Source: Candidatus Methanomethylicia archaeon (GTDB lineage Archaea > Thermoproteota > Methanomethylicia > Methanomethylicales > Methanomethylicaceae). Taken from it: a stretch of DNA of 9,801 nucleotides. Both the position numbers and the translations under genes were made by a program. The first letter of the stretch is position 1, and each line of letters opens with the position of its first letter. Shown in pieces: positions 1-5,180 of the stretch. The DNA lies in contig JANHAI010000024.1 of NCBI GenBank assembly GCA_024464205.1, positions 1 through 9,801 of the forward strand, in the 5' to 3' direction. The notes under the pieces are model-generated. The model ran no database searches. It worked only from the letters and a program-made list of their open reading frames with translations, and had not been told where the DNA came from.

Positions 1-340
1 CCGCTTTCCCCAGGGGGGTCTCCCACTTTCCGCCCCCCCAGACAGAGACGCCAGCGCCGTACCCTGTGTGGTTTGGACCGATCAGGACAACGACCTCGGG
101 GGGTGGTTCCTTCGAGATCTCATAGTATGTGTGGGCAGCCACGGGGCCAGAATAAATGTATCCAGCGTGGGGCGCAACAGCGCCTACGACTGACCTTCGC
201 CCGGGTTTTGGTCCCTGCTCGGGCAGGCGCCCGGGTCCCACGCTGTGGAGGAAGCACCATTCGATCTGCTCGACAAGAGCCCGCCTTGAGCCTTCATAAA
301 AAGAGCCTGAGACTGAGGGCCTTCTATCCCTCAAGGCCAT
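1..340 (-). CDS. Memo-family protein (AmmeMemoRadiSam system protein B), N-terminal part; runs off the window
   Basis: Reading the minus strand from an ATG at 340 gives 113 codons without a stop up to the window edge. The start reads [15 protein letters not shown], the usual Memo opening (RxPxVxGxFY). It is followed by [16 protein letters not shown] at about residues 55-70 and [11 protein letters not shown] at about 85-95. These are family hallmarks, and His58 and His91 correspond by motif to two metal-ligand histidines of human MEMO1. Archaeal members have an uncertain biochemical role; the family is related to nonhaem iron dioxygenases. The start lies inside rps2 (17-nt overlap, different frame), with GGTGA and GGAGGAG sequences just upstream, so translation is probably coupled to rps2. 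A Memo gene after rps2 is a familiar archaeal arrangement. About 60% of the protein is missing, so the third conserved ligand cannot be checked. The family call is secure; the function is not. Confidence 0.9.
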   Translation of the reverse strand, partial: MALRDRRPSVSGSFYEGSRRALVEQIEWCFLHSVGPGRLPEQGPKPGRRSVVGAVAPHAGYIYSGPVAAHTYYEISKEPPPEVVVLIGPNHTGYGAGVSVWGGGKWETPLGKA

Positions 341-977
341 ATTCACCATACTCCTCCTCAGCGACGAGTACCTTCGACTCGAAGTCCTCGAGAGAAGCGG
401 GGAGATCCGCTGTCGGGCCAAGGTCGCCCCTCTCGCGCAGGACTTGCCTCGTCAGGAGCCAGTATGCTAGTGCCAACGATTTCCTTCCTTTGTTGTTTAT
501 CGGGATCACTAGGTCCATGAGCTGCGATCGGTTGTCAGTGTCGCAGAAGCCAAGGACCGGTATGCCGACCTCTGCAGCCTCCACCATTGCCTGCCAGTCC
601 GCTCTCGGGTCCGTGACCACCAGGAGCTCCGGCTCGGCATAATTAGTCAGCTTTGGGTTTGTGAAGGTGCCAGGGATGAACCTGCCCGTCAATGGCTTTC
701 CGCCTATCATTGAAGAGAACTTTTCCACTGGCTTGAAGCCGTACTGCCTTGCCGACGCTGAGAAGACCCTTTCGGCCTTGAACCTCGCGATAAACTTTGA
801 GGCGGTCCTGATCCTTTCGTCAGTCTTCCGGACATCAAGGACGTAAAGCCCATCTGGCCTAACGCGATAGATGAATGGCTTCATGTCGTTCGTCTTGACG
901 TGGGTTCCGATATGTATGCCGGCGGCTAGGTAAACCTCAAGCGGTATTAGGAGATCGGCAGTTTCGAGCGTTGCCAT
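324..977 (-). CDS. rps2: 30S ribosomal protein S2 (uS2)
   Basis: This 217-residue protein is small-subunit protein S2. Near the N-terminus it carries [21 protein letters not shown], followed by a stretch resembling [21 protein letters not shown]; both are typical of archaeal/eukaryotic S2 (SA). The middle has the conserved block [18 protein letters not shown] and, later, [10 protein letters not shown] and a [19 protein letters not shown] segment. Length is normal for archaea. The ATG at 977 is supported by AAGGTGT (984-990) six bases upstream. The gene has its own TATA box at the end of rpoN and a leader of about 35 nt, so it is probably transcribed at least partly on its own. Its last 17 nt overlap the Memo-family start. 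The acidic C-terminal tail (EEEYGEYG) is unremarkable. Call is near certain. Confidence 0.98.
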   Translation of the reverse strand: MATLETADLLIPLEVYLAAGIHIGTHVKTNDMKPFIYRVRPDGLYVLDVRKTDERIRTASKFIARFKAERVFSASARQYGFKPVEKFSSMIGGKPLTGRFIPGTFTNPKLTNYAEPELLVVTDPRADWQAMVEAAEVGIPVLGFCDTDNRSQLMDLVIPINNKGRKSLALAYWLLTRQVLRERGDLGPTADLPASLEDFESKVLVAEEEYGEYGLEG

Positions 978-983
978 GGACTT

Positions 984-990
984 ACACCTT
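984..990 (-). promoter_or_regulatory. Ribosome binding site of rps2
   Basis: The minus strand reads AAGGTGT, complementary to the archaeal 16S rRNA 3' end, six nucleotides before the ATG at 977. It fixes the rps2 start. Confidence 0.7.
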
Positions 991-1030
991 ATCCCAGTAA
1001 CATTGATGTGACTTTGATGAGCCCAGCTTC

Positions 1031-1044
1031 ACCTTTTATATTTT
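1031..1044 (-). promoter_or_regulatory. TATA box (box A) for rps2
   Basis: The minus strand reads AAAATATAAAAGGT here, an excellent archaeal TATA element. It overlaps the last codons and stop of rpoN (stop at 1036-1038). An initiation site about 25 nt downstream would fall near 1010 and leave a leader of roughly 35 nt before rps2. The element's fit is seen in the sequence; promoter activity is inferred. Confidence 0.6.
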
Positions 1045-1254
1045 TCCTTCCTCCGCCGCCTGGACTGAGAACTTTAGCGATTCCTCCAGGAGCTCTATGT
1101 GAGAGAGGAACATCCTCCTGCAGCAGTACCTCTTGATCCCCAGGCTGTCAAGCACCTTCGCTGGGTTCTCCCCTTTTGCGACTTCGGCCTTGAACTCGTC
1201 CCATTTGTCTGCGATCACTTTCCCGCAGGTGAAACAGCGGACCGGAATTATCAT
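1036..1254 (-). CDS. rpoN: DNA-directed RNA polymerase subunit N (RpoN, Rpb10 homologue)
   Basis: The 72-residue protein opens [18 protein letters not shown], the signature of the RpoN/Rpb10 family. The zinc ligands are all present: Cys7 and Cys10 in CFTC, and the adjacent Cys44-Cys45 in YCCRRM. It is a small zinc-binding subunit that, with RpoL, RpoD and RpoP, holds the assembly platform of the archaeal polymerase. The ATG at 1254 has AGGTG about eight bases upstream, and the gene begins 12 nt after the rps9 stop, so it is co-transcribed with rps9. In many archaea rpoK and the enolase gene come next; here rps2 follows directly, with a new TATA box overlapping the rpoN stop. Confidence 0.98.
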   Translation of the reverse strand: MIIPVRCFTCGKVIADKWDEFKAEVAKGENPAKVLDSLGIKRYCCRRMFLSHIELLEESLKFSVQAAEEGKI

Positions 1255-1266
1255 GACGCTGGCACC

Positions 1267-1671
1267 TTACCTGTAGGACTTCTGCTTCCTTCTTCGCGCG
1301 CTGTGGCCGCCGAACTTCTTTGGCTCGGTCCTCCTCGGGTCCTCGACGAGCATCCTGCGGTCGTACTCCATGAGCATCTTCCTGACCTGCTCGCCGCCGA
1401 ATTCCGCCAGAGCGTTTGAGATTACGACCCTTGCTGCCTCGGCCTGGCTCATAATGCCACCGCCCTCGATCTTGATATGGATGTCCGCCTTGGAGGCTAC
1501 GTCTTTCCCTGCCACGAGAATAGGCTCCTCGATCTTGAGCCTTGCGACCGCTGGCTGGAACAGCTCAAGCGGCACATCGTTTATGAAGACCTTGCCATTG
1601 CCTTCGGTCGCTACCGCCCTGGCGACGGCCGTCTTCCTCTTCCCGCTAACAACCACTATCTTTGCGCTCAT
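1267..1671 (-). CDS. rps9: 30S ribosomal protein S9 (uS9)
   Basis: This small-subunit protein of 134 residues lies near the P-site tRNA, which its C-terminal tail contacts. It shows the S9 core: VVVSGKRKTAVARAV at residues 5-19, the GGG-containing block around IKIEGGGIMSQAEAARVVIS, then DRRMLVEDPRRTEPKKFGG and the basic tail SARRRKQKSYR, ending in the universal Tyr-Arg. I chose the ATG at 1671, which gives MSAKIVVVSGKRK as in other archaea. A GTG at 1683 would add four residues and lies inside rpl13. The rpl13 stop TGA shares one base with this ATG, so translation is coupled. No anomalies. Confidence 0.97.
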   Translation of the reverse strand: MSAKIVVVSGKRKTAVARAVATEGNGKVFINDVPLELFQPAVARLKIEEPILVAGKDVASKADIHIKIEGGGIMSQAEAARVVISNALAEFGGEQVRKMLMEYDRRMLVEDPRRTEPKKFGGHSARRRKQKSYR

Positions 1672-2105
1672 CAAACAGCCCACCCTAAGCTCCTTGAAAG
1701 CTCCTCCAGGGGCATGTATTTACCCCTGAGGGTCTTTATGTCAGCATCACCTATCGTCTCCAGTTTTGACTGCTTCAGCTCCTCTGGGACGCCGAGGTAA
1801 ACCTTTAGCCGCTTCAAAGCAGCCTTTCCGCTCGGGGCCTTCGGCAGCATGCTCCTAACAGCGTAGAAGAAGAGACGGTCTGGCGACCTGTGGTGCTTCG
1901 GCCCCACTTCCTCTGGGTTCTTGTAGGTCCTCAGCTCCATCCACCTTTCATACTTGCTGAGCACTGAGGCCCTGCTCCCTGAGACGACCATCTTCTCCAC
2001 GTTCACAATCACCACGGCGTCGCCTTCAATGAGGCGCTTGGCTATAACTGAGGCCGCCCTTCCGAGCCTCAGGTTAGTGCCATCGATATAGATCCTTGAT
2101 GCCAT
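1671..2105 (-). CDS. rpl13: 50S ribosomal protein L13 (uL13)
   Basis: Large-subunit protein L13, 144 residues. Features are the opening IYIDGTNLRLGRAASVIAK, the VVIVNVEKMVVSGSR segment, and the signature region YKNPEEVGPKHHRSPDRLFF leading to VRSMLPKAPSGKAALKRLKV. These match the archaeal/eukaryotic L13 form with the MLP...G..AL..LKVY pattern. Several starts are in frame: GTG 2114, ATG 2111 and ATG 2105. I prefer 2105 because the sequence AGGTGAT lies at a sensible distance upstream and MASRIYIDG is the usual length. The rpl18e stop (TGA at 2111-2113) overlaps the alternative starts, so coupling holds in any case. Confidence 0.97.
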   Translation of the reverse strand: MASRIYIDGTNLRLGRAASVIAKRLIEGDAVVIVNVEKMVVSGSRASVLSKYERWMELRTYKNPEEVGPKHHRSPDRLFFYAVRSMLPKAPSGKAALKRLKVYLGVPEELKQSKLETIGDADIKTLRGKYMPLEELSRSLGWAV

Positions 2106-2110
2106 AATCA

Positions 2111-2476
2111 TCACCTAAGAATTTTTACTGCGCGGCCCTTCGGGTTGAGGTTCACCAATACCTCGAGCGAGACCGCCCTGCCGCCAGCAGCGGCTATCTT
2201 TGACTTGGCGGACTGGCTGAATGAGAGGGCTGCGACGTCCACCTTCTTCGAGAGGTTCCCGAAACCGAGGACCTTCCCGGGAACGGCGACAAAGTCGCCC
2301 TCTTTGGTAAGCTTGTCGATCTTGCCCAAGTTGAGCGAAGGTCTCCTCCTCGCCGGGGTGGTCAGCGACTCTGAGAGATCCTTCCAGATCGCTGCCTGGT
2401 TGGATGCTGATGCCTTCCTCAAGAGCTTGATTAGACGCCTTGTCTTAGGGTTAGTCGGCAAAGTCCTCTTCACCAT
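2111..2476 (-). CDS. rpl18e: 50S ribosomal protein L18e (eL18)
   Basis: An archaeal/eukaryotic-specific relative of bacterial L15, 121 residues. It starts VKRTLPTNPKTRRLIKLLRK, continues with WKDLSESLTTPARRRPSLNL, and has the conserved KEGDFVAVPGKVLGFGNLSK block followed by VDVAALSFSQSAKSKI and a short basic end. Length and composition are normal. The ATG at 2476 follows the rpoD stop with no spacer (TAA then ATG), so translation depends on the preceding gene. Its position between rpoD and rpl13 is the standard archaeal order. Function in 23S rRNA binding is known for the family, not shown here. Confidence 0.97.
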   Translation of the reverse strand: MVKRTLPTNPKTRRLIKLLRKASASNQAAIWKDLSESLTTPARRRPSLNLGKIDKLTKEGDFVAVPGKVLGFGNLSKKVDVAALSFSQSAKSKIAAAGGRAVSLEVLVNLNPKGRAVKILR

Positions 2477-3283
2477 TTACTGCGCCTCCGCCAGTTCACC
2501 TATCAATTTCTTCAACTCATTAGCTTTCTTAATGATGATGTCGCAGGCAGCGGTTATTAGCTCATCATTGCTCAATGAGCCTGCCGTCTCGACCGTGAGC
2601 ATTGAGTTCGAGGTGTTGTATGACACCTTCACCGCCCCTCTGGGGCATATGCTCTCGCATACCTTACAAAGGGAGCATTTCGTGATCTCGTTCACGACAA
2701 GCGCCTTGTTCCTGACCTCAAGGATCCTCTTCGGGCACTCCTCCACGCAGAGGGCGCACAGATCGCACTTTTCCATGTCTATTTCAACGACTGGCTCATA
2801 TTTCACGACGGCCACAGATGCGGGGTGCCACTTTGCGTGGTCCTTCCCCCTCCCGAGCCTCGCATGTGCCTCGAGTGCGAGCCTCTGACCGGTGTTGAGC
2901 TCGACTATAGGGATCTGGCTGTTTGCTGGGAAGACCGTCCCCTCGGCTTTCAGTTTCCCTGAGAGGACGACGTGCTTGTCGCTTGTCGCTTCCACGTCCA
3001 GGCTGAGGACGGCCTCGCAGTTGGGGCAGCCCTTGCCTCCGCACTCGCACTCCTCTGGGAGCTTCAGGTTCTCCCCTCCCTTGAGCGGGACTAATCCGAG
3101 GCGGTGCGCGATTATCTCGTCATAAAGTACGCCTGTGTTCTCGGCAACGTAAACCTTATCGATTGCGGGCACCGCCACCTCAGACATTATCGTGCGCCTT
3201 ATGGCGTTCATCAGAGTTGGCTCCGCGCCCCTTGCCATCACCCTCAATTGCCCGTCTTCCGTGCCGAGAATTTCAACTTGCAT
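2477..3283 (-). CDS. rpoD: DNA-directed RNA polymerase subunit D (RpoD, Rpb3 homologue) with two 4Fe-4S motifs
   Basis: This is the alpha-like subunit that pairs with RpoL at the start of polymerase assembly. From the ATG at 3283 it has 268 residues. The alpha-type dimerisation region includes PTLMNAIRRTIMSEVAVPAI (about 22-41) and DEIIAHRLGLVPL (about 55-67). A CxC-x4-CxxC group lies at Cys79, 81, 86 and 89. The inserted ferredoxin-like domain carries two full CxxCxxCxxxCP motifs: Cys173/176/179/183 and Cys203/206/209/213. All eight ligands are present, so two 4Fe-4S clusters are expected. The family varies: many archaea keep one or no intact motif. The start at 3283 has GGGGG seven bases upstream; a TTG directly before it (3286) is less likely. 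A 57-nt gap separates it from rps11. Confidence 0.97.
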   Translation of the reverse strand: MQVEILGTEDGQLRVMARGAEPTLMNAIRRTIMSEVAVPAIDKVYVAENTGVLYDEIIAHRLGLVPLKGGENLKLPEECECGGKGCPNCEAVLSLDVEATSDKHVVLSGKLKAEGTVFPANSQIPIVELNTGQRLALEAHARLGRGKDHAKWHPASVAVVKYEPVVEIDMEKCDLCALCVEECPKRILEVRNKALVVNEITKCSLCKVCESICPRGAVKVSYNTSNSMLTVETAGSLSNDELITAACDIIIKKANELKKLIGELAEAQ

Positions 3284-3340
3284 CAAAGAACCCCCATCAC
3301 TTAGCTGAATGAGGCCAAATCCTGCGCCCCAGCCAGCCCA

Positions 3341-3742
3341 CTAGACCCTCCTTCCCCTTCTGCCGCCCGGCCTCCTTGTTGTGTCGTGAGGTATCGGGGT
3401 GACGTCTTCGATCCTGCCTATGAGCATCCCTGCCCTCGCGAGCGCCCTTATAGCCGCCTGAGCCCCTGGGCCAGGCGTTTTGCTTTTGTGGCCGCCAGGC
3501 GCCCTGACCTTTATGTGTATGCCGCTTATCCCCTTCTCGAGGGCTTCCTGCGCTGCCCTTGTTGCAGAGACCATTGCCGCATAAGGCGATGGCTTCTCCC
3601 GGTCTGCCTTGACTATCCGCCCGCCCGACTGGAAAGCGACAGTCTCTGCCCCTGTGAGGTCGGTAATGTGCACGATAGTGTTATTGTACGAGCTGTAGAT
3701 GTTTGCAATGCCCCACTTCATCCCTTTGTCCATCCTGGACAT
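3341..3742 (-). CDS. rps11: 30S ribosomal protein S11 (uS11)
   Basis: Small-subunit platform protein of 133 residues. It shows [20 protein letters not shown], the [19 protein letters not shown] block, [20 protein letters not shown] and the ending [20 protein letters not shown], all diagnostic of archaeal S11. I chose ATG 3742, because a GGGGTG sequence (3750-3755) lies seven bases upstream. A TTG at 3748, overlapping the rps4 stop, would add two residues. The gene overlaps the end of rps4 or directly abuts it, so they are translationally coupled. No unusual residues. Confidence 0.97.
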   Translation of the reverse strand: MSRMDKGMKWGIANIYSSYNNTIVHITDLTGAETVAFQSGGRIVKADREKPSPYAAMVSATRAAQEALEKGISGIHIKVRAPGGHKSKTPGPGAQAAIRALARAGMLIGRIEDVTPIPHDTTRRPGGRRGRRV

Positions 3743-3744
3743 CT

Positions 3745-4254
3745 TCAAGCACCCCTCTCCTCAGCCGGCTGAGGAGCCGGCAGCTGCAAGTTGCAGGTTA
3801 TTTTCGGTTCCTCGTCCTTCCGTACGATGTAACCTGGCGAGCTTATCCTCCTCCCGCCTATCATTATGTGACCGTGAGTTATGAGCTGCCTGGCCTGGTA
3901 CGGCGTGTTTGCAAGCTTCATCTTCAAGATCATTGTCTGAAGCCGCCGCTCCAGAACATCGTCGACGCTGAGCCCTAGTATGTTGTCGAGTACGGCGTCT
4001 TCCTGCAGGAGCCCCAGGCTGACCAGCTTCTTTATGAGCGACTTCTCCTTCTCCATCCTTGACGCCTCATCGAGGCCGAGTATCTCGCTCGCCTGCTTCC
4101 TATAAGACTTGAGTATCGAGTTCGCGATCCAGAGCTCCCTCTTGTTCCTCAGACCGTACTTCCCGAGAATCGAGAGCTCTTTTTTGAGGTTGTCCTGCTT
4201 CCAAGGATGCCTTGGACCCTGCCATTTCCTTCTGCTCTTCTTAGGATCTCCCAT
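3745..4254 (-). CDS. rps4: 30S ribosomal protein S4 (uS4)
   Basis: A primary 16S rRNA-binding protein. It begins [18 protein letters not shown], the standard archaeal S4 opening, then has [24 protein letters not shown] and a C-terminal S4 RNA-binding domain with [20 protein letters not shown] and [17 protein letters not shown]. From ATG 4254 it has 169 residues, a normal length. A GTG at 4263 is also in frame, but it sits inside AGGTGG (4260-4265), which forms a good ribosome binding site five bases before 4254, so the ATG is favoured. It begins a few nucleotides after the rps13 stop. The C-terminus (residues [11 protein letters not shown]) is a short variable tail. Confidence 0.97.
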   Translation of the reverse strand: MGDPKKSRRKWQGPRHPWKQDNLKKELSILGKYGLRNKRELWIANSILKSYRKQASEILGLDEASRMEKEKSLIKKLVSLGLLQEDAVLDNILGLSVDDVLERRLQTMILKMKLANTPYQARQLITHGHIMIGGRRISSPGYIVRKDEEPKITCNLQLPAPQPAEERGA

Positions 4255-4259
4255 AAAAG

Positions 4260-4265
4260 CCACCT
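4260..4265 (-). promoter_or_regulatory. Ribosome binding site of rps4
   Basis: The minus strand reads AGGTGG, five bases before the ATG at 4254. It contains the alternative GTG start (4263), so it argues for the ATG as the true start of S4. Confidence 0.65.
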
Positions 4266-4270
4266 AGCGC

Positions 4271-4762
4271 CTATTTCTTCTCCTCTCCGCCGGCCTGGGC
4301 ACCCTTCTGGGCCTGTATGACTGCCTTTCTTGAGACACCTACGGCAGTTCCGAACCTGCCCGTCGTCCGCGTGCACTGGCCGCGGACCTTCAGCCCAAGG
4401 GAGTGCCTGACCCCTTTCCAGCTCTTGGTCTTCCTCATCAAGTCAACATCTGACTTAATCCCAACTACCAGATCCGATCCCAATAGGTGCATGTCCTTCC
4501 CTGTGAAAGGATCCTTGCGCCTGTTCAGCATGTAGCTCGGGAACTTCCGGTCAATCGTCGCGAGTGCTTCCTCAAGCCTCTTGATGTCGCTGTCCTGCAG
4601 GAGGCCGACCCTACCTTCCGGATCGACTCCGCAGTCGCGAGTGATGGCATAGGCCATGTTAATCCCTATGCCCCTGATCCTGCTCAGTGCGTACGCTACC
4701 TTGTCCTCTCCCTTCAAGTCCGCGTCTATTATCCGCACTATGTGCTTATACGATGAGCTCAA
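4271..4762 (-). CDS. rps13: 30S ribosomal protein S13 (uS13), probable TTG start
   Basis: Head protein S13, contacting the P-site tRNA and bridging to the large subunit. Motifs: YKHIVRIIDADLKGEDKVAY at the start, the ALSRIRGIGINMAYAI helix-hairpin-helix region, and near the end KSWKGVRHSLGLKVRGQCT with TRTTGRFG. The open frame extends upstream to an ATG at 4834, but the first 24 residues from there (with VFQAVRVKYFYIVLNL) look unlike S13 and would cover a strong TATA box. From the TTG at 4762 the protein is 163 residues and starts MSSSYKHIVR, matching the family. GGGG lies a few bases upstream. The TTG start is inferred from family length and the promoter position; the identity is near certain. 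It opens the run rps13-rps4-rps11-rpoD. Confidence 0.95.
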   Translation of the reverse strand: MSSSYKHIVRIIDADLKGEDKVAYALSRIRGIGINMAYAITRDCGVDPEGRVGLLQDSDIKRLEEALATIDRKFPSYMLNRRKDPFTGKDMHLLGSDLVVGIKSDVDLMRKTKSWKGVRHSLGLKVRGQCTRTTGRFGTAVGVSRKAVIQAQKGAQAGGEEKK

Positions 4763-4792
4763 TGTGCATCCCCTACTTCGAGGCAAATTAAG

Positions 4793-4806
4793 AACAATAT
4801 AAAAGT
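4793..4806 (-). promoter_or_regulatory. TATA box for the rps13-rpoN gene cluster
   Basis: The minus strand has ACTTTTATATTGTT here, an AT-rich box A in an otherwise GC-rich region. Initiation about 25 nt downstream would be near 4775, leaving a leader of about 10-15 nt before the TTG at 4762. It lies inside the longer open frame of rps13, which supports the shorter start. Activity is inferred. Confidence 0.6.
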
Positions 4807-5007
4807 ATTTAACTCTAACGGCTTGGAAGACCATGAGGATCTCCCTACGCCTCTAATGGGCAGCAGGCTTTGGTCTGGTTCCGGTTTTATGGGCGAGGGG
4901 CGGGACAGACGAGGGGCATGACGGAACGGCGAGGGCGGTCCGGATTGTTTATTGCGCCAGGAGTCGAGCCCAGAGGTTCTCGGTGGGATATTCGCGCTTG
5001 GCATGCA
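4807..5007. other. GC-rich intergenic spacer between tRNA-Ser and rps13; no gene recognised
   Basis: Together with the promoter region this makes about 245 bases without a convincing gene. Open frames are present on both strands but show no family resemblance or ribosome binding site. The plus strand has a purine-rich run at about 4892-4938 with three copies of a CGAGGG core. A short hairpin at about 4956-4978, read on the minus strand, resembles a tRNA T-arm (CTGGG, loop CTCGACT, CCTGG) but has no matching acceptor, D-arm or CCA. I see no C/D or H/ACA box set that I would defend. Confidence 0.5.
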
Positions 5008-5058
5008 TGGCGCCGAGGGGGGGATTTGAACCCCCGAGACCCGCAAGAGTCACAAGCT

Positions 5059-5079
5059 CTCAGGGCAGCCCTAGCCGCG
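5059..5079 (-). other. tRNA-Ser intron 2 (21 nt, canonical position 37/38)
   Basis: The splice site fits a bulge-helix-bulge. The outer helix is the anticodon stem. The 3' bulge is AG|A38. The central helix pairs C32-T33-G34-G35 with CCTG of the intron, with one U-U mismatch. The 5' bulge is A36-G37|C. The inner intron helix is GCGGC/GCTGC closed by a TAGG loop. The flanking GAG repeat makes the exact boundary ambiguous by up to three bases without changing the product; 37/38 gives the best motif and is the usual archaeal position. Confidence 0.8.
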
Positions 5080-5087
5080 CTCCAGGC

Positions 5088-5102
5088 ATGAGCCTATTCA
5101 GA
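5088..5102 (-). other. tRNA-Ser intron 1 (15 nt, noncanonical position 29/30)
   Basis: The junction makes a textbook bulge-helix-bulge. Outer helix: TAGG (20-23) with CCTG (31-34), one G-U pair. Central helix: GAGC (24-27) with intron GCTC, four perfect pairs. Bulges: AA|T and AT|G, three nt each. Inner helix: CT/AG closed by a GAAT loop. Removing it restores the perfect 5-bp anticodon stem CAAGC/GCTTG. The intron is small, with just enough sequence for the splice motif. Confidence 0.85.
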
Positions 5103-5149
5103 TTGCTCCCTACCAGGCTAGGATACCTCGGCTCGCAGCGCCTTAAGGA

Positions 5150-5160
5150 GCATTATAGCA
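5150..5160 (-). promoter_or_regulatory. Possible TATA box for tRNA-Ser
   Basis: The minus strand reads TGCTATAATGC, with TATAAT at 5157-5152, 20-25 nt before the tRNA 5' end. This is the right distance for initiation at or near the mature end. A second AT-rich stretch (ATAAAAAAAGG, about 5174-5184), overlapping the methyltransferase stop, is an alternative that would give a leader of about 20 nt. Co-transcription with the upstream genes is also possible. Confidence 0.4.
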
Positions 5161-5180
5161 ATGGGTGTGAAGACCTTTTT

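Larger units (their letters stand above)
5008..5132 (-). tRNA. tRNA-Ser(GGA) with two introns
   Basis: Acceptor GCCGAGG (5132-5126) pairs fully with CCTCGGC (5018-5012). It is followed by discriminator G and an encoded CCA (5010-5008). The D arm is TCCT/GGGA with loop AGCCTGGTA. The T arm is GGGGG-TTCAAAT-CCCCC. The long variable arm, GACTC-TTGC-GGGTC, and G73 mark it as serine. The anticodon arm is only complete if two introns are removed, 5088-5102 and 5059-5079. The result is stem CAAGC/GCTTG and loop C-T-GGA-G-A with U33 and anticodon GGA (5083-5081), reading UCC/UCU. Mature length with CCA is 89 nt. One-intron readings give C33 or a mismatched stem and no good splice motif. It sits 48 nt after the methyltransferase gene. 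Confidence 0.92.

Noticed and set aside
73..642. Long plus-strand frame opposite rps2 and the Memo gene
   Set aside because: It is antisense to two well-supported genes and has low-complexity Arg/Ser-rich composition typical of a shadow frame.
4956..4978. Second tRNA or tRNA fragment suggested by a T-arm-like hairpin
   Set aside because: The hairpin pairs only with wobbles. No acceptor partner, D-arm or CCA is found at the required distances.
4759..5046. Minus-strand frame of 95 residues upstream of rps13
   Set aside because: It runs through the tRNA 3' end, the spacer and the promoter, and resembles no family; it is a chance frame in GC-rich DNA.
5059..5102. Single-intron reading of the tRNA, leaving loop CCTGAGA and anticodon TGA
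   Set aside because: It restores the stem but puts C at the invariant U33 position and has no bulge-helix-bulge at its 3' junction. The two-intron model fits both requirements.
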